A DNA stretch of 64,000 bases, taken from Gordionus sp. m RMFG-2023. Taxonomy: Eukaryota > Nematomorpha > Gordioida > Chordodea > Parachordodidae. The notes beneath the pieces were generated by a model. The model saw only the letters and a list, made by a program, of their open reading frames with translations. It was not told the DNA's origin and searched no databases. Positions within the stretch are counted from its first letter, which is position 1; each line of letters opens with the position of its first letter. Location of the stretch: contig NC_088779.1 of the NCBI RefSeq assembly GCF_954871325.1, positions 8,806,846-8,870,845 of the forward strand, read 5' to 3'. The position numbers and the translations under genes are program-made. This document shows, piece by piece, positions 11,111 through 26,344 of this stretch.

Positions 11111-12639
11111 GATATAGTCTTTAATAATTTATGAAATTTTAAAAAAATAAATATGGATGACTTTATATTCATCCGAAAATAAATATGATCGACACATTTA
11201 CTTAACTAGTTTTCGAATTAGAGGAATATTTTTGCGGATTAAATTTTAGTATCTTGCAAAAAAAAATTACCCCATAAACTAACGTCTATAGTAAGTGAAA
11301 TAACTTTTAATTACTTCTGAGGTTTTTATTTCGAAACCCAGAAATATTAACTATTCCCTTGGGAAACGTTCCAATCAGATATAACTACAGTGTCGTATAT
11401 CTGTGTAAAATGTTAAACAAATAAGGCAATAACAATGACAAGTATAATTTGTCAATCATTTTTATTTTCGGATGATTGTATTTTACAGCAAATCGTTAAA
11501 TTCCGCAATAAAAAAAAGAATGAGAAAGTTAAGGAGCGTTTGAAAGTTCAATTTTTATACCTTTTTTCCCCTCACTTTTATTGTTTTGTTATGGTGTAAA
11601 TTTTTACAAAATATTATATCATAGTTAAGTATTATAATAATAATATTGTTATTTTAATGTTGTTAAATATATATAGAAGAAGAGAAAGAAAAATTATTAT
11701 ATTATCTATCGGCCTTTACAGATTTCTTAGATAATGTGTTATTCCCTGTAAAAAAAATAATATCCTTTTTTTAGGAGAAATAAAATGATGGTTTTAGGAA
11801 AATTTTTCAGATATGACCTTACCTCCAAGCTACTCGTTATTTAAAAAAAGTTTTATTTACCGACCACCTCTCTAGTGTAGTAACATAGTTGGGGCTAAAT
11901 GTTGGCTCAATCTTCAGGCGCCTGCCTGAGAAAATACGTTAACCTTTCAAATTTGAGCTGCTATCTTTTTAAGAAAAACGCCGAGGCCAGAACGATAGTT
12001 TTCAGCTAAAAACTTAGTTTAGCCGATTTTTTAGTGGGTTAAAAATATATAAAGATAGTAAGGTAAAAATCGACCTTGATGGTAAATAATTTACTAAGTT
12101 AATGCATGTTTATAAATGGCTATATTATTTTTCGTGAAAAAAGAGCTCAGATTAGGACATCATCGTTGTAATAAATAATAATCTATACTTTTGAAGATTT
12201 CTGTGCTTCAAAGATCAAATTTTTGTTTGTTGCAAAATTTCATAAAATTTTTATGCATAAAAAATCGCAGAAGATATTTATTAGCTCAAAAAATTTTTTC
12301 AGAAATTTTAGGTTTAAAATTGATCAAAAAAATCCTCTTTTAAATTTTTTTTTTGAAAATCAAGATTTCTTTTATTTTGAAAAGCATTTCATATTGATTA
12401 TTTAAAGAGTAAAACAATTTTTTAGTATCGGATGGGATCGATTCGGTTATCAAATAAATATTTTTTTAAAAGAATACAAAGGTATCGACTGGTATTTTAA
12501 AATTATAATCAAATCCGAAATATCAAGATGACATAAAAAAATTAATATTATTATCGTTGAGGTTATAACCCGCCCACCCATGATTTTAAAAAAAATTCAA
12601 CCCGCCCTAATGACATAATAATAATAAGACTTATTTTTA
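11111..12639. other. AT-rich non-coding sequence
   Basis: I see no gene. Degenerate GC patches at 11870-12010 and a GATCG-type patch at 12420-12500 look like MITE remnants. Confidence 0.3.
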
Positions 12640-13610
12640 AAAATGCAGTTTAAGGCGTGATTGAATATAAATCAGCTGGTGTACGTCATTTTGTTTTCAT
12701 GTTTTTATATTTAAAATAGCTTTGTTTACTTATTTTCATCTAAAGTTTCGAAAGTTTATGAACTTAATAAGGGAAACCAAAAAAGACGTCTCATCAGCTG
12801 ATTTGATGATACACATTTAAATGAACGAATCGTAAATCTAGGTAGTGTCGTATGTTATTCGCCCGCTCATTTTTTAAAAAAATTTCGGCTTAGCTATTTA
12901 TTTTGCATGTATTCCTCCCTTAAAATATTAGAAATTCACTCGCCCTCCCGTTCTTTCTGATTCGGGCCTAAAAAACGGACCCGGGCCAGGCCTAATCAAA
13001 GAATGGCCAATGAAGGCCCCTGAAGGTAAGACTTATAGAAAAAACTCTCCATTTTTTTTAAAAAAAATTATAACTCCTCCCTCAGTCATATTAATTCGCT
13101 GAGCTTTGATATTTTGAAATTTGAATTTTATATTGATTAAAGTTCAAACTAAAAAACAAAATTTAAGTGTTAAAAATATAAAAATTTACAAAATTTATGA
13201 ATGCAATGCCCATAACACCAAATCAACTGAGGAGCATTTTAGTTTCCTATATAAATAATTTACAATTAGACTATTTCAAAAATCATTTTTTAAAAAATTC
13301 GAAAAGTTTTATTGGCAAATTTTATCATTTTAATGAAGTCGTATTTTAAATATTTTAAATTTACAAAATTTTATAGAATTATATTTTGGACATCGTTTAT
13401 TTTCATTAAAGTTTCGAAAGTTTGTAATTTTATTTTTTTTTGATATTTTGAACACAGCCTAAAAATATTTTTGAAAATCTTAAAAGAAAAAAATCAGTTT
13501 CATTTATTTTTTTTAAACGGGAAATTAAAATGGCGTAACACCAGCTGATTTGTATTCAACGATGCTTCAAAACGCATTTTAATGAATAAATCGCCAGTTC
13601 TAGGTAAGTA
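12640..13610. repeat. repeats carrying an ATCAGCTGRTG core, inverted and direct
   Basis: The segment at 12645-12692 (AAATCAGCTGGTGTACGTCATTTT) recurs inverted at 13530-13585. A direct relative lies at 12790-12846, and both it and the 13.5 kb copy end in CTAGGTA. They are probably ends of old non-autonomous elements inserted near one another. Between them lies a GC patch with GGGCC at 12960-13020. Confidence 0.4.
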
Positions 13611-16600
13611 TTATCATGTCATTGTGCAAGACTAAATGTAAAAATAATTATGTTTTAAAAACTCCATCATGTTACCAATAACTCGAAAGCTAAGACTAGT
13701 ATACCCCTAAAACATTATCAGTCGATCGATGTCAATCCAATGATTGAAAAATTAGGGTTGGGTTCAGCCAGAGTTAGGTTAGTAAAAAAAAAAGAAACTG
13801 AAAAAAAAACTCTCTTTACCAACCCTCAATCATAAAAGTTTGAAATGTAGATCAAAAGTATCATATAAATTAGTCTAAATAAATCCGATATTTTTTGCAC
13901 AAAAGTTTGATCAAAAGATTTTTGAAGATCACAAAATTGAAGATTTTTTAATTACATCAAGAAACATTTTCTATGCATAAAAATCACAAAATATTTACTT
14001 AAAAGATTTTTTACAAATAAGATTAGAAATTCAAGTAAAATTTGTTCAAAAAAACTAGTTTGAGGATTCTCAAAAAATCTTCAGAGATCAAAATTTTAAA
14101 AGATATTTTAATTTGAAAAGCATTTCAAATTATAAAAAAAAATTTCAAAAGCAATCATTCTAATCACATTTTGGCAGAAAAAGTATATTATATACTAAAA
14201 AATAAATTCTTCCTTTTTGTAATTAAACTGAAATGTCGGGTAAAAAAAAATATTTAGAGCTTTAGGGAAATTTTTAATTATACCTGATCTATTTTAAAAC
14301 TATTATTGTACCATTACCATCTTTCCGCCATTTTTAATTTATTTAATAATGGTTCATATCAAACGAAATATTAAATATGAATTCCATGTCAAATCGACAA
14401 ACCTTTGGTATTTTTCGTGGCGACTCCCTTGAATTTCAGAAATTTATGCAGTTCACCTATTAGGGGTAATCATTCGCCCAAATTTTAAATTTTTATCTAG
14501 CCCGCGCAAATATCAAAAATATAAGAAATATTTACATTTTTAATCGTCGATATCTCATACACGGACAAAGATGATAGAGGACTACAAAATATTTTAAAAC
14601 CTTGAATCGGGATTCCGAACTGAGCCCAATCTTCGGACCCGAGTTCTAGATTTTTTCCTCCCAACCCGTGAACCCAAAAAGCAATTAAGTTTACGAACGA
14701 ATCAAACTCGATTTTATTATTAAAAGTTATATCTAAAACATAAAACTTTTAGATGAAAATAGTAGATATTGAAAACCTTTTTTTAAACTCCTATTTTTTT
14801 ACAAAATAAGTTACAATTTTCGATCAAAAGTTTGGGTAATTTAGTAGTAATTTCTATATATAGGACTTACATCGAACCAGGCGTCTCGACCTAACCCTAT
14901 TTCAAAAAAAATTAGAACCACGGCCCATACCGTAACCGGCATAAATTTGTCGGGCCCAAATCCCTGCTTTGAATATTTTTTCTCTAATGCTAAATTAAGC
15001 GTTTTTATAATATTTTAAGGCATGCCAAGAAATTTATTTGTAATCTCAAACAGTTTTTGAGATATTTAAGATTTTAGAGGCCCCTCCGGAATAAAATTAT
15101 TGACAAATTTTAGGATAAATTGAATGGGAACCCAGCTTGAAATTAGGAAATTTTATTTTAATGTCTTCCCCAATCCTGGACTATTGATCAAATTATCTCT
15201 GACTCGAGAAAATAAATGTTGGATTATTATTATGAATAAGTATTTTTCCCATGTAAATAGTGGCAGAATGGGAGTTTAAGTTTCCCAAAAAAATTTAGAC
15301 ATGCGCGAATTTTAGACAGAATTTCCATTTTTTACTAATTTTAGATAAAAATTTCCTTTTTATTGTTATTATAAAAATATATTTTAGTCCCCCTCCTTCT
15401 TTTTCCATTAAAAAAAATTAAAACTAGTGACGACAATGACTCAAATTATAACTTAAAATATACTTTTCGAGATGAATTTTAAAATTGAAATTAAAATCTG
15501 CTCCGCTTTCGCCATACTAATGATTTGCAATGCTGGAAGAATTGTACGCTCGCATAGCATCCATCCAAAATGAAATATTAAAATATTTTTTTATTAGAAA
15601 TAAAGCACGTAGTGTTATGTTATGCACAGGCACGTGATTCATAATAAGAGTTTTTACATAATTGTTATAATTTTTAAAAAAAAAATGGGAAAGGAAAATA
15701 ATATTTTGAATACCTTATTATTTCATATTCAAATTAACAAAAAAACACGATGTAAAATAAAATTAAAAATAGTATAATATTTTTTAAAATATTTATCTTT
15801 TTCTACTAGAAAAAAAAAATATACATAAAAGAATTATAGTTTAATTAATTTTTTTAAAAAGGGCTAAATTGAAATACATTAAATTTATAAATTATAACTG
15901 TTATGAGCAAGTGGTTATACCCCCCAAAAACATATTCTTATTATAAGATTGTAGACACACGCTCTGTGGAAGGATGTTTTATGGATAAAAAATGTCTAGT
16001 TTAGAATATATATTGGATAAAAAAAATTTTGCTTTTAGTACAAGCCTTCACTCTGCATTGATAGTTAGAGCGAATTCGTGGCGAAACATACAAAACCTGC
16101 TCATTTAAAAGTCGCATTTAAGCCCCGGTTTTGAGGCAGTTAAAAATGAAAAGTAAAGAGTAAAGGGTACATAATGATAAGAATAATATACTATTCGGTA
16201 TTCGTGCGAATAGTGAATATTAAGATTTATATAATTTTATGAATAGAAATTAATCAATTCGTTAAAAATAATCGAAATGGAAAAATAACTATTACAATAA
16301 CAATATGGGGGTAATGATGACCCTGATACGGGCTAAGATTAGTCTATAAGATATTTTAAGTAGTAACATTTTAGGGCCACTATTTTAATGTGACTTCTTA
16401 CTTTGATTATTTCTTTGATATTTGAACGCGTGATCTTCGAGTCCTACCAACAAAACAAAATGGTTGAAACTACAGATCCCATTGTTAACAAAAAAGATGT
16501 TATCATATGTTAATGTAATGAATTATTTTTTTATATAATAGAGATTAAGATATAACAAAAAGAAGGCACAAAAGAATAGATAGCTAGCTCTCCTTGAAAT

Positions 16601-17285
16601 GTTTCTCTAAATTTTTATTTATATCATAATTACAGAATGTATCACTAAGCCTCGGCCCACAATGCCCTTTCCCAGCCCGAGCTTCTAAATAAAATGCATA
16701 TAAAAAAAATTGTCATCGCGTGACTGTAAAACGAGAGAGACTTAATAGATTTATGATTGATTAAAATATAATTACAACAAAAAAAAACAATTATAATTAT
16801 TTATAAGCAGACAAAGTTTCACGATATTTATATTTGTATCATATTTCAAATCAATGTTTTAACGTTTTTTTTATTAAACTTTAAATGATGAATAAAATGT
16901 TAAGATGACCCTCATGCCTCAAATAAATGTTTAAAATATATTTTTATATTTTGTTTAATTATATTATATATAATCTTTCTTTCCTTCCTTCCTTCACTAA
17001 CGCAACGATTTTAGTGAAATGTAGAAAACTGGGGATTTATTACTCTTTTTTTATTTCTCGATATGGGTTTATTTTGATTCCGAAATAAAACGATTTCCGG
17101 ACCAGACCGGATAATTTATAAAAAATATTCCTTTAAGGGCAATGTTATAATCTCACGAATTATTATTTTAAAAGCTTAAAAATTAGGCAAACTTATGTAT
17201 GTTGTTTTCCTTAGTAAAAAAAAATTATTATTACGGACCGGGCCGACAACTTGTACAAAGTCATTTTACCCCTGGGGTTTAGGGC
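13611..17285. other. gene-free AT-rich interval with decayed GC-rich MITE remnants
   Basis: GC patches rich in CCGAACTGAGCCC and CGGGCCC at 14590-14690 and 14870-14970 look like the two subterminal parts of one old hAT-like element. The remainder is AT-rich and featureless. No exon or RNA gene was found. Confidence 0.35.
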
Positions 17286-17406
17286 TAGTGTTGTTAAACG
17301 GCTAATCCAATATCTTACCCAAAAAATATTATGCAAGCATGGAGATTTTGCTCACAGATGGAAAAAAAAGGTTTGGATAACTAATCGAGTCATTTAACAA
17401 GCACTA
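17286..17406. mobile_element. short MITE of the TAGTGTTGTTAAACGGC family
   Basis: It starts TAGTGTTGTTAAACGGCTAA and ends GAGTCATTTAACAAGCACTA, about 121 bp, shortened inside relative to the 222-bp copies. Confidence 0.6.
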
Positions 17407-18341
17407 GGCTAATCTCTTATTTTAATAATCAGTTAAGTTTCACTATTGGTCATGAGGGGTGGGAGTGGGTAAAGCCCAAATATCCTTTATATAGTTTGGC
17501 ATTTTCAATATAATTTCTCTTTTACTAAATAATGTATATGCAAATTATTAGTGGAAAGTGTTGAAAAGTTAAGTTTGTGTAAATATTTAAGGTAAGAGAC
17601 AAAATATGTAAAAAAAAATAAATTTTCTTTTCTTTTTTTAAAAAAAAAACTGAACGAAAAAGGAGGGTGAAAATAAATATAAAAACATGATCATGAATGG
17701 TAAAAAAATAAAAGTGGTAAGTAAGTAAGGAGAAAGGCAATAAATATTATAGGTAATATTTATATTTATATAGGTTATTTAAATTTATAAAATAATAAAG
17801 AAAAATGAAAATAAGAAAAAAATGTGTTTAAAAAAATATGTGGTGTATGATATCATAATAATTTGATAGAAAAAAAATAAGATGGTTTTTAATGTTCAAA
17901 AAAAATTTTTTTTGGTTAAACGTGAGTAGTGCCTTGTGGAAGATATAGATTTAGCTGGCTAATAAAAAACCAACTTGGTGGTCATATCGTGTATAGATAA
18001 AGACTTCTTTTTGGGAGTGGGGAGGGGGATTCAACATAAGAGCTTGGAAGAGAATGATTAGGATAAATTTCGCTTAATTTAACAGAAACAGATTGTTTGA
18101 GACAAGGTCATATATAGCAGATATGAGGGTATGACTATCAACGACATTTGAATTAGAGGCATGTCGGCCAATGTACAAGGCTAAAAAAAATTGACAGGGC
18201 TATTTTGGCAAAACATTTTTGATGTGCTGGCCTATTAAAAAAAATAGGTCCAGACAACCCGAGAAAAATATCTTACCGGGCCGAAAGCTTTTTTAGAAAT
18301 CTTCATGAACCAATATCTAATTCGAATCTTAAGGGCAGTGT

Positions 18342-18410
18342 TGTTAAAGTAACGCGCTTGTAAAATAGCGGTAGAAATAGTGGGCTACTTTTAAAGGTAG
18401 GGTTGATTTT
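18342..18410 (+). mobile_element. hAT left end related to the element at 1-962
   Basis: It begins AGTGTTGTTAAAGTAACGCGC, followed by TAGCGGTAG and GGGCTAC, matching the inverted end at 925-962. No matching right end is apparent. Confidence 0.4.
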
Positions 18411-18909
18411 ACCGATTTTTTATTCAAATAAACATAATAACTTTTCTATTCCTCGTTATTAATTTTTTTTCGTTCATTACATCTATACAGACCAAGAAAA
18501 AAAAATGATAGGGTGTTTGCTAATGCCAAAATATACAGGAAGATAAATGGAGAATAGATTAAACACCTTAAAGAAAGGCATATAAGTGTTTTAGAAAAAT
18601 ATATATACAATCAAAGGTGTTGTTATTTTATGTGTGATCAAACGATTTTTAGTGAAAGTTGGTATACATTAAAAGATTGATGCATTGGGGTGAGGGGAAA
18701 GGAAGCCTCAAGTGAAAATTCCCAGCCGTTTAGAATAGGTATAAATTGAATAGGGGTTTCAACATCAGACGGTTGGAGGAGGGCTGGGGTAGATCTAAAA
18801 GGTCCTGGGTTAAAAAAGATATTATAAAAAATATAATTACTGCAAAATTGATTTACTGCAAAATTGATTAAAATGGAGGTAAAAAAATATATATGGCATT
18901 TGGTCAAAA

Positions 18910-19896
18910 TTTTTAAAAAGATGGAGCCTTCGACATCAAGTGTTACAACATTTTTTGGATCTATAAGAGCCTATATTGTATGCCCTTGGAGAAGTATCAG
19001 AATCACCTGAAACATATATTTCATCTGAAGCTGATACATTATTAGATTTAATATGACTAAATTTTTTTTTATGCAATTCAAAAAAATGGATTTGATTGAT
19101 TATGAGAATCGCGAATATTATTATATTACAACTAAAAAGACCAAGAGTTAATATCGACGAAGAATTTCTCGAGATTTAAGTGATTGTTGAGGAGGTGAAA
19201 GCTTTATATGATTTTGAGATTCACATGCTTCGACTTTACCTACAAACAAATCGTTCCAATATTAACATGGGCTCAATTGAGGATCATTATAAAGTAACCG
19301 TTTTTATTCCTCTTTTGCTGCATCTGAGGATATATCAAATCTTAATATTAAAAAATTAAATATTTTGCTAAATTTTATTCAGCGGACTAAATGGTATGAA
19401 AGATTCATTTTTTTAGATAAACCTCCAAGAAATATAGTGGGAGCATTTATATTTTATAAGTTTTGAAAATATATTAAAATTAGATATTTTGGCAATGATA
19501 ACAATTAGTACAAGCACAAATGAGAGAACCCCTTCTTCTACAGAGAATAAAAACCTATATCAAAATTATGACATCTTAAAATTGATTGAATAGACTAGCT
19601 TTACTCATCGAGATCTAATCCAGAAAGCAAACAATTGGCCCAATCGGAAAGAAGATTAATTTGGTTAACTTTTTAAATCATTATAAAATGTTTTATTTAT
19701 TATATTGTGATTTACATACCGGTTTATGTATCTATAATATTTTTCAACCGTATTATATTCACTCTTAGTATTTTGTATTTTCCAATATTTTATCATTTGT
19801 TTCAAATATGATTGGTTCTAATAAATTTATAATACTCCAAAAAAATCATTCAGTATAAAATAAAATTACACCCTCCCCCATACCTAGCTACGCACC
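18910..19896 (+). mobile_element. ZMYM1-like hAT transposon remnant, copy 1
   Basis: Degenerate transposase on the plus strand. TISTSTNERTPSSTENKN (about 19495-19555) aligns with the dimerisation-domain consensus TxxxSTAxxERSFSxLxRIK of ZMYM1/DUF4371-type hAT transposases, and LAQSERR near its end matches LAQSQRR of the other two copies. The right end CCCTCCCCCATACCTAGCTACGCACC resembles the inverted poly-G / GCGTACGCAG ends of those copies. Many stops and frame breaks; the left end is unclear. Confidence 0.5.
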
Positions 19897-22800
19897 TATT
19901 ATCAATAATTTCTTTACAACCGAAATAAAATTATTGTTGATTTTTGGAACTGGAATTAAGACAAATCTAGAAGCCAGAGCTAAAAAATCTAGGAACCGTT
20001 AATAATACATTTTAAGAAATGGTGCTAAAACAAATCATGAAAACAGATCCTCTTTTGAAATATCCAGAACCTGGAAACAAATTAAAATTTCCAGCAAAAC
20101 AAAAGTTGTGATATGATTGATTTTTTTAAATTTGTTTAATTTTTTTAAAAACTGATTTAACTTTGTACCAGTGGAATTAGAACCACTTTTTTTTATAAAA
20201 AAATTATACAAATCCAAAACCTTTTTTTTAGCCAGGGTTCCAAATTTTATTGATATTACTTATAATAAAATGGTGAGTTTTCAAAAATAATATAAATGTC
20301 ATAAAGCTGTATATTGGTTTAATAATAGATAATTTGAATTTCACAGCCATATCTTATATTCATATATTGTGTGTGTTGTATATATACTATAATAGCCAAT
20401 TCAAAATACCACTTAAAATATTTTGCCAACAAATTTATTACACATTTTTTGGTATGTTACCTTAAATTTTAATTCTATTTATACAGTACGGGAGGAGTAT
20501 GGAAAATCATATTTGTAAATTATTTTCGAAATTCAGATCAAAACAGACTATAATTGAATTATATTTTTGAATAGTTGAAATTTTGTGATGCAAATGTTTG
20601 GATAGTTATAAATCCCAGATGAAATTTGGAAAATATTTATATTAAATAGGTTATATTTATAATATTTTCCTTGTTGAATAAAAGATTTAAATAAATTATA
20701 ATTATAGACTAACTAAAATTTTTCTTCTTTTTAAAAAAAATGATTATGATATGTAATGAGGCTTTAGTTTTTAATGTATATTTTTTATATATATAGAAAA
20801 ACACTATAGAAAACAAGATGATATCTAAAGATTGATGCCTATAAAGAAATATAATTTTTTTATGTCGAAAGATGCCTACCAAAATGGTAAGATATTATCC
20901 AAAAATTTAATTGACTTAGGCCACATTCATAGTAACCACCACCAATAATCAAGCAGTGCTACATGAGTTTGGACTGTTGTTTTTTATAAATTGAGCCTTG
21001 CTTTTAATTTTAAGTGTTATATTTTTTTACAAATATAGTTACAAAACAAATTTTTTTTTTAAATTTATTTAATGGAAAATAATGGTAAAAATTTTTTTTA
21101 TTATTTTAATAGTTAAGATTAAAATTTAAATTTGTTTTTTTGCCAGATTTAATTAATGAGTCAAAAGATTTATTTTTGTATGATTAGGTTATTGTAGGCA
21201 ACCTTTTATTCAATGTAATAGCAGATTAATTAATTTTGAAAAAATAATATATTATGTAGTTAACATTTGGCACAAAACATAATAAGAAGTTATAAAAATT
21301 AACATAACATCTACAAATAAAACAGGGGAATCAATTTAAATTATATTTAATGTCTATAAAATAAAATTCATAAATATTTTTTACATTTGTAATAAGATTA
21401 AATCATATATAATCAATATATAATTGGCTTAGCCTATAAAAGTATAATACTTTCATTGAATAATTAAAAATATTAACTAAGTGAAACATGGCAATATGAT
21501 AAATTATAAAGTAAATTTTATAAGAAAATGTGATTTCATAAAAATTATCTATTACTTAAATTACATTGTTGAATTAATTATATGAAATGACCATTTGTTG
21601 ATAATTTTAATATGTTAAAAGTTAAACTAAATTCACAATATAATAATAAATAAACCTTTTTATTTATATACTAAAACCTTCAAAAATAAATGAAAATATC
21701 TAAATATAATAAAAACCAGTAAACTAAAACTTATTAAATACTTTATTTTATTGCAAAAGAAATAATAACATTATAAAATATTGCTTTATAAATATAAGAT
21801 AGTATTGTTTACTTTGCAAAATGCATAGGTGAAAAAAAATTATATGAATGAATTATTTTATTTGGAATACAGATGTTACTAGTATCAAAGTAATGCTAAA
21901 CATTAACCTGTAAAATCCAGTTGATTAACTATTTGAATGACAAAATAAACTGCTAAATTTTGTATTGTAGCAAGATGTTATTCTTATTTCCTAACAGTTG
22001 CATAACCCCAATATAGGCCCCTATATATACCAAATTTACCTTCAAACATCTTTGATTAACATTTAGTATAAAATTATTTATCATATCATATGTTTTTAAA
22101 AAGTTAACAAATGTTTTAATAAATATTATATTCGTAGGGCGTGTTTCTATTCTTACATTTAATTTGCTTATGTCTTCTATATTCGTTAAATTTCTAAATA
22201 TGGGAAAATAAAAATAATTGGAAGTAGCTTTATAACAGAATTCTATGTGCCATATCTCAAATAAAGGTCTGAAATATGCGGAGTTTGTTTTACCTGAAAG
22301 GCAGCCTTTTTAATGTTATTTATCTTGTCAGCTCCCATGGTTCTAAAAAAAATTTACCCATCCTAACATTTATCTAAAATGTTTGACCCCGCTGCCAATG
22401 TTTAAATAGATGGCTCTTTAATTATTTTATTTTGATATAATTTTTTTAAATTTATAAAATATTCTATATCATAATATAAAATAAAATAGTATAAACTTAA
22501 GCCTGTTCTGTTAATTTTATTCTAAAATAATTAAAATTCTCCCGCTGCTCGTCCCTTGTTTTATAAATATTTAAGAGACATTTAGTATGGGCGGGTGTGG
22601 GAGGATAAACTGGCCTCTGCACAATATATATATATGAAATTTCAAAATGATATAATATATAAAAATTAGGTCATCAATATGAATAAATATTTGATATTTG
22701 AAGTAATTTTAGTTATCTATTTCTTATACTTCTATCAAAAAATTTAAATTATTTATTCAGGAAAGACAAAATTTTAGAACTTTTTTTAAATAATTAAGTT

Positions 22801-24600
22801 GAAAAAATATCGCCACTCGCATGCTCTTCTGTGTTGTAAAATTTCTCAAAGCATTATTCTAATATTTATATTAAATTTGCACCAAAAATTAATATTCCAA
22901 GTTAATTTTTGATAAAATTTATGGTTATAAAACCACAGGCCATTTTGATTGACTTTACTAAACAATTTTTCCAAAAATAAAAGATCACCATAAACAATTC
23001 TCTTGCAAGGACAAACTGCTCCGGTACCGTTTCTTGCTTATGTTCTTATAAAAATCAATATAGATTACAACCCTGCATATATTTCACACTTTTTATATTA
23101 TTTATCAAGCTTAAATAATAATAGCATGCTACAACATCATTACAATATGAAAACATTTATTTGCAAAATTAAATTATCGTATCTTCTTATTCCAAATGAA
23201 TTATGATAAAATACATTTCATAAAATGATGTAAAAGCTGATATTTCAAAATCGTAATTTTTAACATTCAACAATCAGTATAGAATTTTATATTTATGCAT
23301 TTTAAAGAAAAAGAGATCAATTTTATTGTATAATAGTTGTTATAGTATTGATAGTTTGTAATGAAAATCATGGAAACAAAAAGAACTAATAATTTAAAAT
23401 TAAAATTTTTTTTTCTTCCTTTTCAAAAATTGCCTTTAGTTGTTAACCTATAGCCACATATTCATATTTTCCATAAATAAAAGAAGAATATAGGAGCAGA
23501 AGCTTGTGAATTTTTTTTAAAAAAAGTTAGTTTAGTATAGTTGTTTAACAAGTCGTTTTTAAAATTTTACAAATATAAATATTGTGTATGTATATTCATA
23601 TTATCCATCTATCTGACTAATCCATGTTATATATTGCCGAAACAAACTTTCGAATAGGGTGAATTCGATGAATACAAAGAACTCAATAACATTGTTATAG
23701 TGATAGAGAGTGTAAAAAAATTAATATATAAAATGTTGTCATTTTCTTTTGTTATTTTGAACATATATTTGATTTCATATTCGTTCAGCATTAATAAAAA
23801 AAGGTCAGTCAAATTTATCTATTAGTATTATTTATAATCAATTTCATCTAATGGTAATCTTTATAATCAATTTTATCCAACGGTATTCTTTATCAATTTT
23901 ATCCAATAGTATAATACTCGAAGGCATAACATTAAAAATATGTGATCAAGTAATATCTTATTAAAAAGACGATATATTTGCAAAATGAGAATTTAATATA
24001 ATATTTAAAAAATATTGTATTATAATTAACCTTTATGATTTACAACAAATATGTCAAAATTAACTAAATTAGGGATATAAATGCTAATAAAATGATGTAA
24101 ATTATTTTATTTTATATAATAAGATTATTAATCTTTTGATCCTCCTATCATATAATTATTATAATGCGGATAAAAATATATAAATGAATAATATTTGCTA
24201 CTTAAGTTGTATTTTATAATTTTTAAAATTTTAATATAAAATTTTCTTTTTTAAATTTATTTTATAGTATTTGTTAAACATCACATTATCATTTTACATA
24301 AAAACTTAAGAGAAAAATATAAAATCTCAATCATTTTTTCAATTATATAGAAGAAAATTGATTTAAATAAATTGCTAGATTTATTCTTTTTTCATATTTA
24401 AATAATAATAAAATTTATATATTTATCATATAGATCTATAGTTAGGAGCTGGGTCACCCCTTGAAATATCGGCCGTCGTCAAATTATTATAGATTTCGCG
24501 TTTTTAACAATTTTAATACACTTAGAAGCGAATTGTAATAATAAACTAGTAGAAAGCCCGTCAAAAATGACGGGGAATGAGATTTTTATTCATTTTTTAC
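19897..24600. other. gene-free AT-rich interval
   Basis: Very AT-rich sequence with only short spurious open frames and (AT)n runs. No splice-competent exon, tRNA or element with recognisable ends was found. Confidence 0.4.
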
Positions 24601-24920
24601 GATAGATGTCATGCCAGGTTCAGGCTCACAATATTAGGAAGCAGCCACTTATAATTTTAAAAAAGTTTATCAAGCCCAGCTCAACCCTTAATAATTTGTA
24701 AAGAATATTCCCAAGAGTCAGGTGCAAGCGAATATTTATTTTGAGGTTCCAAGCCCAGTCCTACCCATTATAATTTTGAAAATTTTTTCCCGCCTCGGAG
24801 ATAGTTAAATTTTTAATATCATTACATGAACGTGAAATATCTGATTTACCAATTAGTCTAATATGGAAAAAAAACATGTAAATTTCGTATTAAGGGAAAC
24901 TAGGAAGGCCTGGGCAACCA
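24601..24920. repeat. decayed MITE with CCCAGCCC subterminal repeats
   Basis: Repeated AAGCCCAGYYCWACCC motifs at 24675 and 24752 and a GGCCTGGGCAACC end at 24907-24919 resemble the patch at 1108-1200. I saw no clear target duplication. Confidence 0.3.
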
Positions 24921-26190
24921 CTTATTAGATAATCATGATAAATAAAATTAAAATAACCGACTCTTATACTTTTTTGTATTATGATCAATTAAAATTATAT
25001 CTAAAAAATATGTTGTTTATTATATAGGGTTATTGTTGTTTTTCAGATAAATTTAATGTATGTCTTGCATTTCTGAAATTATTTGTCAAAGAATTTGATA
25101 AGGGATATATATTTTCTTATGTTAATTTTAAAAAAATGCTGTCTATCTAAATTACAAAAATGCCATTAAACACTAATGAAACTTATATGCAAATTATTTG
25201 TATATTTTTTAAGATATTTTTTTTATTGACATATAAATTTAGGATAATTTTTTTAAATAATAATGAGGATTATTTATTATGTATTTGATAAAATAAAGAG
25301 CAAATCCTTGTTGACATTTTAATTTTCGATGGAAAAAGCGACAAAATAAATCTGGGCGGTCGTCTGGACAGGAAATAATTAATATATAATTTTATATTTA
25401 GGGTTGTATATGAAAGTAATGACGGATTAACAAAGCAGTGTACAAAACACATTACCTCCTGATAAAGATGATATGCCTATGCCTTGGGATACTGATAAAA
25501 GAAGAACGCAAAACGATATTTGTGTCAATGTCAGCATTGGTATCCCCCTCTAAAATAGAATCATGAACGACAATGTTGATTCAACCATAAAACGGTCGTA
25601 AGTATTGTTATGAAGGCCACGACAAAACTACTGCATATTTTTCCATTAATAAAGTTGATGAAATTAGTCGTACTGTACATTCAAGTTTGAAGATTCCTCT
25701 AAATATTCATGAATGTTTCTGAGAGAATCGGATAAAGTAATATTTATATTAACTCCTAGTGAAGTGAATGATAGTACAGAATTAAATGTTTATATTTGTT
25801 AAAAATAGGTGGATGTGACATGGGATTGTGGTAGTGGTGATTGAAATATCATTTGGAGAACTGGGTGAAAATAAAATAAACATAGATATAAAACATAAGA
25901 TAAAAAAACAAAATAAACCTCCAGATGAGTTCATTTCAAGCGTATTTCTTTATTATTTTGTCTACCAGTAACTCTAGGATGGGTAAGGCGTTTGTTTAAT
26001 CGTCATTATTTTATTTGCTTATCTTTAATAATAGATTCATCATGTTTTGTAGCAATGTGATGGATTAGGGTTAGCCTAGACAAATAAAGAAATCAGGCAA
26101 AAATATAAATAAACTATTGTTGAAATTAAACAAACATTAAAATAATGTAAAACCGGTAGATGGGTCAATATTAGATGCATATTTCTAGTA
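24921..26190. other. AT-rich interval with one less-biased patch, no recognised gene
   Basis: Positions 25440-25730 are less AT-rich and contain a plus-strand stretch HDKTTAYFSINKVDEISRTV with stops on both sides. It looks like old coding sequence, most likely transposon, of unknown family. Confidence 0.3.
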
Positions 26191-26344
26191 GTTGGAGGTA
26201 GTGTTGTTAAATTGCTGGATCGGGTCGGCTTGGCCGAAAACCCAGCAAGGTTTGAGCCGAAAAAAACGACCTTAAACCCGAGCCAACCCATTTAGCCATA
26301 GATCAGACCCGACCCGACCCAATGGGCCACATGAGCCGACCCAT